A stretch of 7,055 bases of DNA, from the NCBI GenBank assembly GCA_017881765.1, contig JADGQN010000251.1:1-7055 (forward strand), in the 5' to 3' direction. The position numbers were made by a program, and so were the translations under genes. Each line of letters opens with the position of its first letter. The first letter of the stretch is position 1. The stretch comes from Syntrophobacterales bacterium (GTDB lineage: Bacteria; Desulfobacterota; Syntrophorhabdia; Syntrophorhabdales; WCHB1-27). Of the stretch, positions 5,107 through 7,055 are shown piece after piece. The notes beneath the pieces were generated by a model. It did no database searches. It was given only the letters and a program-made list of their open reading frames with translations, and was not told the origin of the DNA.

Positions 5107-6054
5107 GTGACAAAAAAATATATTCCGAGTGGTGTTATTCCCGCAGTCCTGCTCCCTTTTAAGCCAAGCCTGGAAATTGATGAAAAAGCTTACAGAAGCC
5201 ATTTGAGGGATGTTCTGGCAGTGGACGGCGTGACCGCGTTAACGGTCAAAGGTCATTCGACGGAAACTCATGCCCTTGACGCTGACGAGCAGAAAAGACT
5301 TCTCGACATCTCACTGGATGAGATAGGAGATAAAGTCCCGGTCATTTGCGGAGTGGCGGGCGACGGCTCCCACCAGGCAGCGGCAGCGGCACGAGACGCC
5401 GAACGTGCCGGAGCAAAATGTCTCCTCGTTCTGCCGACCACGGTCTTTGCCGTGGGTTTGCCGCACCCTCCAGAAAATGTCTTAACCCACTTCCGCGTTA
5501 TTGCTGAAGCCACCTCCCTTCCCATGATTATCTTCCAGTATCCCATGTTGACGACGTTTGGCTATGCGACCGAGACTCTGGTGCGGCTGGCTGAAGAAAT
5601 TCCGCAGATAGTGGCTGTTAAGGATCTGTCGTCCAACCCGGTACTGCACGAAAAAAATATTCGAGCACTGCACAGCTTGAAACGGCCTTTCTCCGTCCTG
5701 ACTTCGCATGTCAGTTGGTTGTTGTCCTCTCTGGTGATGGGCGCCGATGGGATATTATCGGGATCCGGCAGCGTACATGCGGGCCTGCTGGTCCAGATGT
5801 GGAGAGCCGTGCAGGGTAAAGATATGAAGAAGGCACAGGCGGTCAGGGAGCGGCTTTTGCCGATCGCAAACGTTTTTTATTCAGCCCCGTCTATCGATAC
5901 CCACAATAGGATGAAGGAGGCCCTGGTCCTTCTTGGCCGGCAGAAACACGCTTATGTACGTCCTCCGCTCATGAAGTTGTCCAAAGCGGAGATAGACAGG
6001 ATCCGGCAGGGGCTGATAGGGGCGGGCTTATTGGGCAAAACCAAACGCGCGTAG
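5107..6054 (+). CDS. DapA-superfamily (dihydrodipicolinate synthase family) lyase/aldolase
   Basis: A 315-residue class I aldolase-type TIM barrel of the DapA/N-acetylneuraminate lyase superfamily, whose members bind 2-oxo acids through a Schiff base. Visible landmarks: GVIPAVLLPF (9-18), GHSTE at 49-53 in place of the GTTGE of true DapA, the Schiff-base lysine Lys172 in IVAVKDLS, GADGILSGSGSV (212-223), and RMKEALVLLG (268-277). At the position of the catalytic Tyr of DapA (YNxP) there is FQYP (143-146), so Phe143 replaces it. It is therefore unlikely to be the lysine-pathway enzyme; a lyase or dehydratase for another oxo acid or sugar acid is more likely. It starts with GTG, supported by an excellent AAGGAGG 8 nt upstream. 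It is divergent from the tctC-like gene, suggesting joint uptake and cleavage of a carboxylate. Confidence 0.9.
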   Translation: MTKKYIPSGVIPAVLLPFKPSLEIDEKAYRSHLRDVLAVDGVTALTVKGHSTETHALDADEQKRLLDISLDEIGDKVPVICGVAGDGSHQAAAAARDAERAGAKCLLVLPTTVFAVGLPHPPENVLTHFRVIAEATSLPMIIFQYPMLTTFGYATETLVRLAEEIPQIVAVKDLSSNPVLHEKNIRALHSLKRPFSVLTSHVSWLLSSLVMGADGILSGSGSVHAGLLVQMWRAVQGKDMKKAQAVRERLLPIANVFYSAPSIDTHNRMKEALVLLGRQKHAYVRPPLMKLSKAEIDRIRQGLIGAGLLGKTKRA

Positions 6055-6066
6055 TTTAGCGGTCAG

Positions 6067-6080
6067 ATGCCCAAGGGCAT
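6067..6080. terminator. Weak hairpin after the DapA-like gene
   Basis: ATGCC, loop CAAG, GGCAT forms a small perfect stem 12 nt after the stop codon, with a GGCATGCC palindrome overlapping its right arm. There is no T-run. It is placed where a terminator would be expected but is not convincing as one. Confidence 0.25.
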
Positions 6081-6240
6081 GCCTTGAGCCATAGAGTTCC
6101 TCTCTGCATCTTCCTAACTTGCCTCAAAGCAACTTAGCATAGTTCGTAACACAATTTATTGACTTGAGAATTACTTCAGGGATGGCCCAATCGTGAGTCG
6201 CATGTGTGTATTGGTCCGCGAACAGTAGTAATAATTTAGA

Positions 6241-6268
6241 TTGACAGACACCCATCCCATGCTATTAT
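6241..6268 (+). promoter_or_regulatory. Strong sigma-70-like promoter, TTGACA-N16-TATTAT
   Basis: A consensus TTGACA at 6241-6246 and TATTAT (5 of 6) at 6263-6268 are separated by 16 bp, inside an AT-rich stretch (about 6100-6300) that contrasts with the flanking genes. Initiation is expected near 6275, giving a leader of about 205 nt before the SpvB-domain gene. Confidence 0.65.
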
Positions 6269-6274
6269 TTGGTA

Positions 6275-6479
6275 TTAAAACTTTAGGCTTAGGTTTCATG
6301 TAAGGGCTTCGCGAGCGCCTTCCTTCCGGCCGAGGTTTCCTGTCTGGCACAGGAGCCGGAGCCTGCCCGACCGGCACGCTTGCGCGAACATAACTTGACC
6401 GCGGCGTTTCAACATTTGGTAAACGCGCAAGAAAGGCCCGAAAGGGTCTAGAGTGCAATGAGGCAATCGGCGACGCGTA
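6275..6479 (+). other. Structured 5' leader of the SpvB-domain gene
   Basis: The predicted leader is dense in inverted repeats: TCCTGT/ACAGGA (6338-6343 with 6349-6354), GCCGG/CCGGC (6355-6359 with 6371-6375), CTTGCGCG/CGCGCAAG (6379-6386 with 6424-6431), GCGTTT/AAACGC (6404-6409 with 6421-6426), and AGGCCC-GAAA-GGGTCT (6434-6449), capped by a GNRA tetraloop. The third and fourth pairings share bases 6424-6426, so they exclude each other. A 12-codon frame (ATG at 6458, stop ending at 6496) overlaps the start of the main gene. I do not recognise a known riboswitch class. The arrangement suggests RNA-level control but is not proof. Confidence 0.35.
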
Positions 6480-7055
6480 ATGATTCAAGGGAATAAGCCG
6501 GAGCCAGGGAGCAAAGAACAAGGAGACTTCTCTCCACCCGCCATTTCACTGCAAAAAGGGGGAGGTGCGATCAGGGGAATAGGCGAGAAGTTTGCCGCCA
6601 ACCCTGTCACCGGTACCGGCTCCCTGACCGTCCCGATTTTCACGAGCCCCGGCCGCGCCGGATTCGGTCCTCAACTGTCACTCTCCTACGATTCCGGCGC
6701 AGGCAACGGACCTTTCGGCTTCGGCTGGAGCCTTTCCTTTCCCTCGATCACAAGGAAGACTGATAAAGGCCTCCCACTGTACCGGGATGCCGCGGAATCG
6801 GATGTTTTTATTCTGTCCGGTTCGGAGGACCTTGTTCCGGTTTTCAAAACGGATAGAGACGGTAAGTGGGTTTTCGACGAAGAAGGTAATCATCTCTTTC
6901 ATGAAGACGCCCGGGACGGCTATCTGGTGCGCCGCTTTCGCCCGCGCATCGAGGGGCTGTTCGCCCGGATTGAGCGTTGGACGAGTCAATCGGACCCAAC
7001 CGATATTCGATGGAAGTCGATATCGAAAGATAATGTCACAACCTGGTACGGTAAA
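6480..7055 (+). CDS. SpvB-domain protein, TcB-like toxin-complex component (3' end beyond window)
   Basis: The first 192 residues of a large protein that continues past the window edge without a stop. After a 20-residue polar leader comes the SpvB domain seen in Salmonella SpvB and in the B components of insecticidal toxin complexes (TcaC/TcdB type): ISLQKGGGAIRGIGEKFAAN (22-41), NPVTGTGSLTVPI (41-53), TSPGRAGFGPQLSLSYDSG (55-73), GNGPFGFGWSLS (75-86), ITRKTDKGLPLY (90-101) and SDVFILSGSEDLVP (107-120). In TC toxins this region begins the shell that, with the Rhs-repeat C component, encloses a toxic C-terminal fragment. No signal peptide is visible. The ATG at 6480 leaves a family-like short lead-in, but it has no good Shine-Dalgarno. 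Whether an effector or ADP-ribosyltransferase domain follows cannot be seen. Known full-length members exceed a thousand residues; SpvB itself is shorter. Confidence 0.88.
   Translation, partial: MIQGNKPEPGSKEQGDFSPPAISLQKGGGAIRGIGEKFAANPVTGTGSLTVPIFTSPGRAGFGPQLSLSYDSGAGNGPFGFGWSLSFPSITRKTDKGLPLYRDAAESDVFILSGSEDLVPVFKTDRDGKWVFDEEGNHLFHEDARDGYLVRRFRPRIEGLFARIERWTSQSDPTDIRWKSISKDNVTTWYGK

Noticed and set aside
6339..6368. Slight resemblance to a cobalamin riboswitch B12 box (CAGGAG ... CCTGCC)
   Set aside because: The spacing is wrong, the surrounding conserved elements are missing, and the downstream gene is not B12-related.
6171..6521. A 116-residue minus-strand open frame
   Set aside because: It spans the strong plus-strand promoter, leader and SpvB start, and has a Pro/Arg-rich composition with no recognisable domain. 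It looks like a chance frame.
6678..6989. A 103-residue minus-strand frame opposite the SpvB gene
   Set aside because: It is antisense to strongly conserved SpvB-domain coding sequence.

Overview
The window looks like chromosome of an anaerobic, probably deltaproteobacterial/Desulfobacterota bacterium, perhaps a syntroph or sulfate reducer. This is an inference from gene content only: an orphan TctC-type (Bug) binding protein, an FmdB zinc-ribbon protein beside a MaoC hydratase, the tail of a MetV-like methylene-THF reductase subunit, and an SpvB/TcB-type protein. No rRNA, tRNA, CRISPR array or complete insertion sequence was seen. Genes are moderately GC-rich; several intergenic stretches are AT-rich and carry sigma-70-like promoters and inverted repeats.

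Layout. 1-105: 3' flank with one small hairpin. 106-954 (minus): MBL-fold metallohydrolase; an internal Shine-Dalgarno places its start at the second Met. 970-1372: a dyad at the upstream end of the MBL gene, then a strong plus-strand promoter (1106-1135), a roughly 127-nt stretch ending in a terminator-like hairpin (1245-1268), and the leader of the next gene. 1373-2347 (plus): exported Cys-rich protein of unknown family. 2348-2608 (plus): C-terminal domain of a MetV/MTHFR_C protein without its N-terminal part, in the same frame as the preceding gene and separated from it only by the stop codon. 2730-3493 (minus): fmdB-like zinc ribbon followed by a MaoC-type hydratase, a likely operon. 3494-3869: non-coding, with a clear hairpin plus T-run at 3821-3846. 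3870-4865 (minus) and 5107-6054 (plus): divergent tctC-type binding protein and DapA-superfamily lyase, each with its own promoter and dyad. 6055-6479: a strong promoter and a structured leader. 6480 to the window end (plus): N-terminus of an SpvB-domain protein (TcB-like toxin-complex component), cut by the window edge.

How they fit. The divergent TctC/DapA-like pair suggests capture of an organic acid and cleavage or dehydration of a 2-oxo-acid type compound, but the substrate cannot be read from sequence. FmdB-MaoC may belong to acyl-CoA metabolism. The MetV fragment is probably a remnant of C1 metabolism left by a rearrangement. The points most worth following are the SpvB gene with its structured leader, the promoter/terminator-bounded RNA candidate upstream of the Cys-rich exported protein, and the MetV fragment junction.
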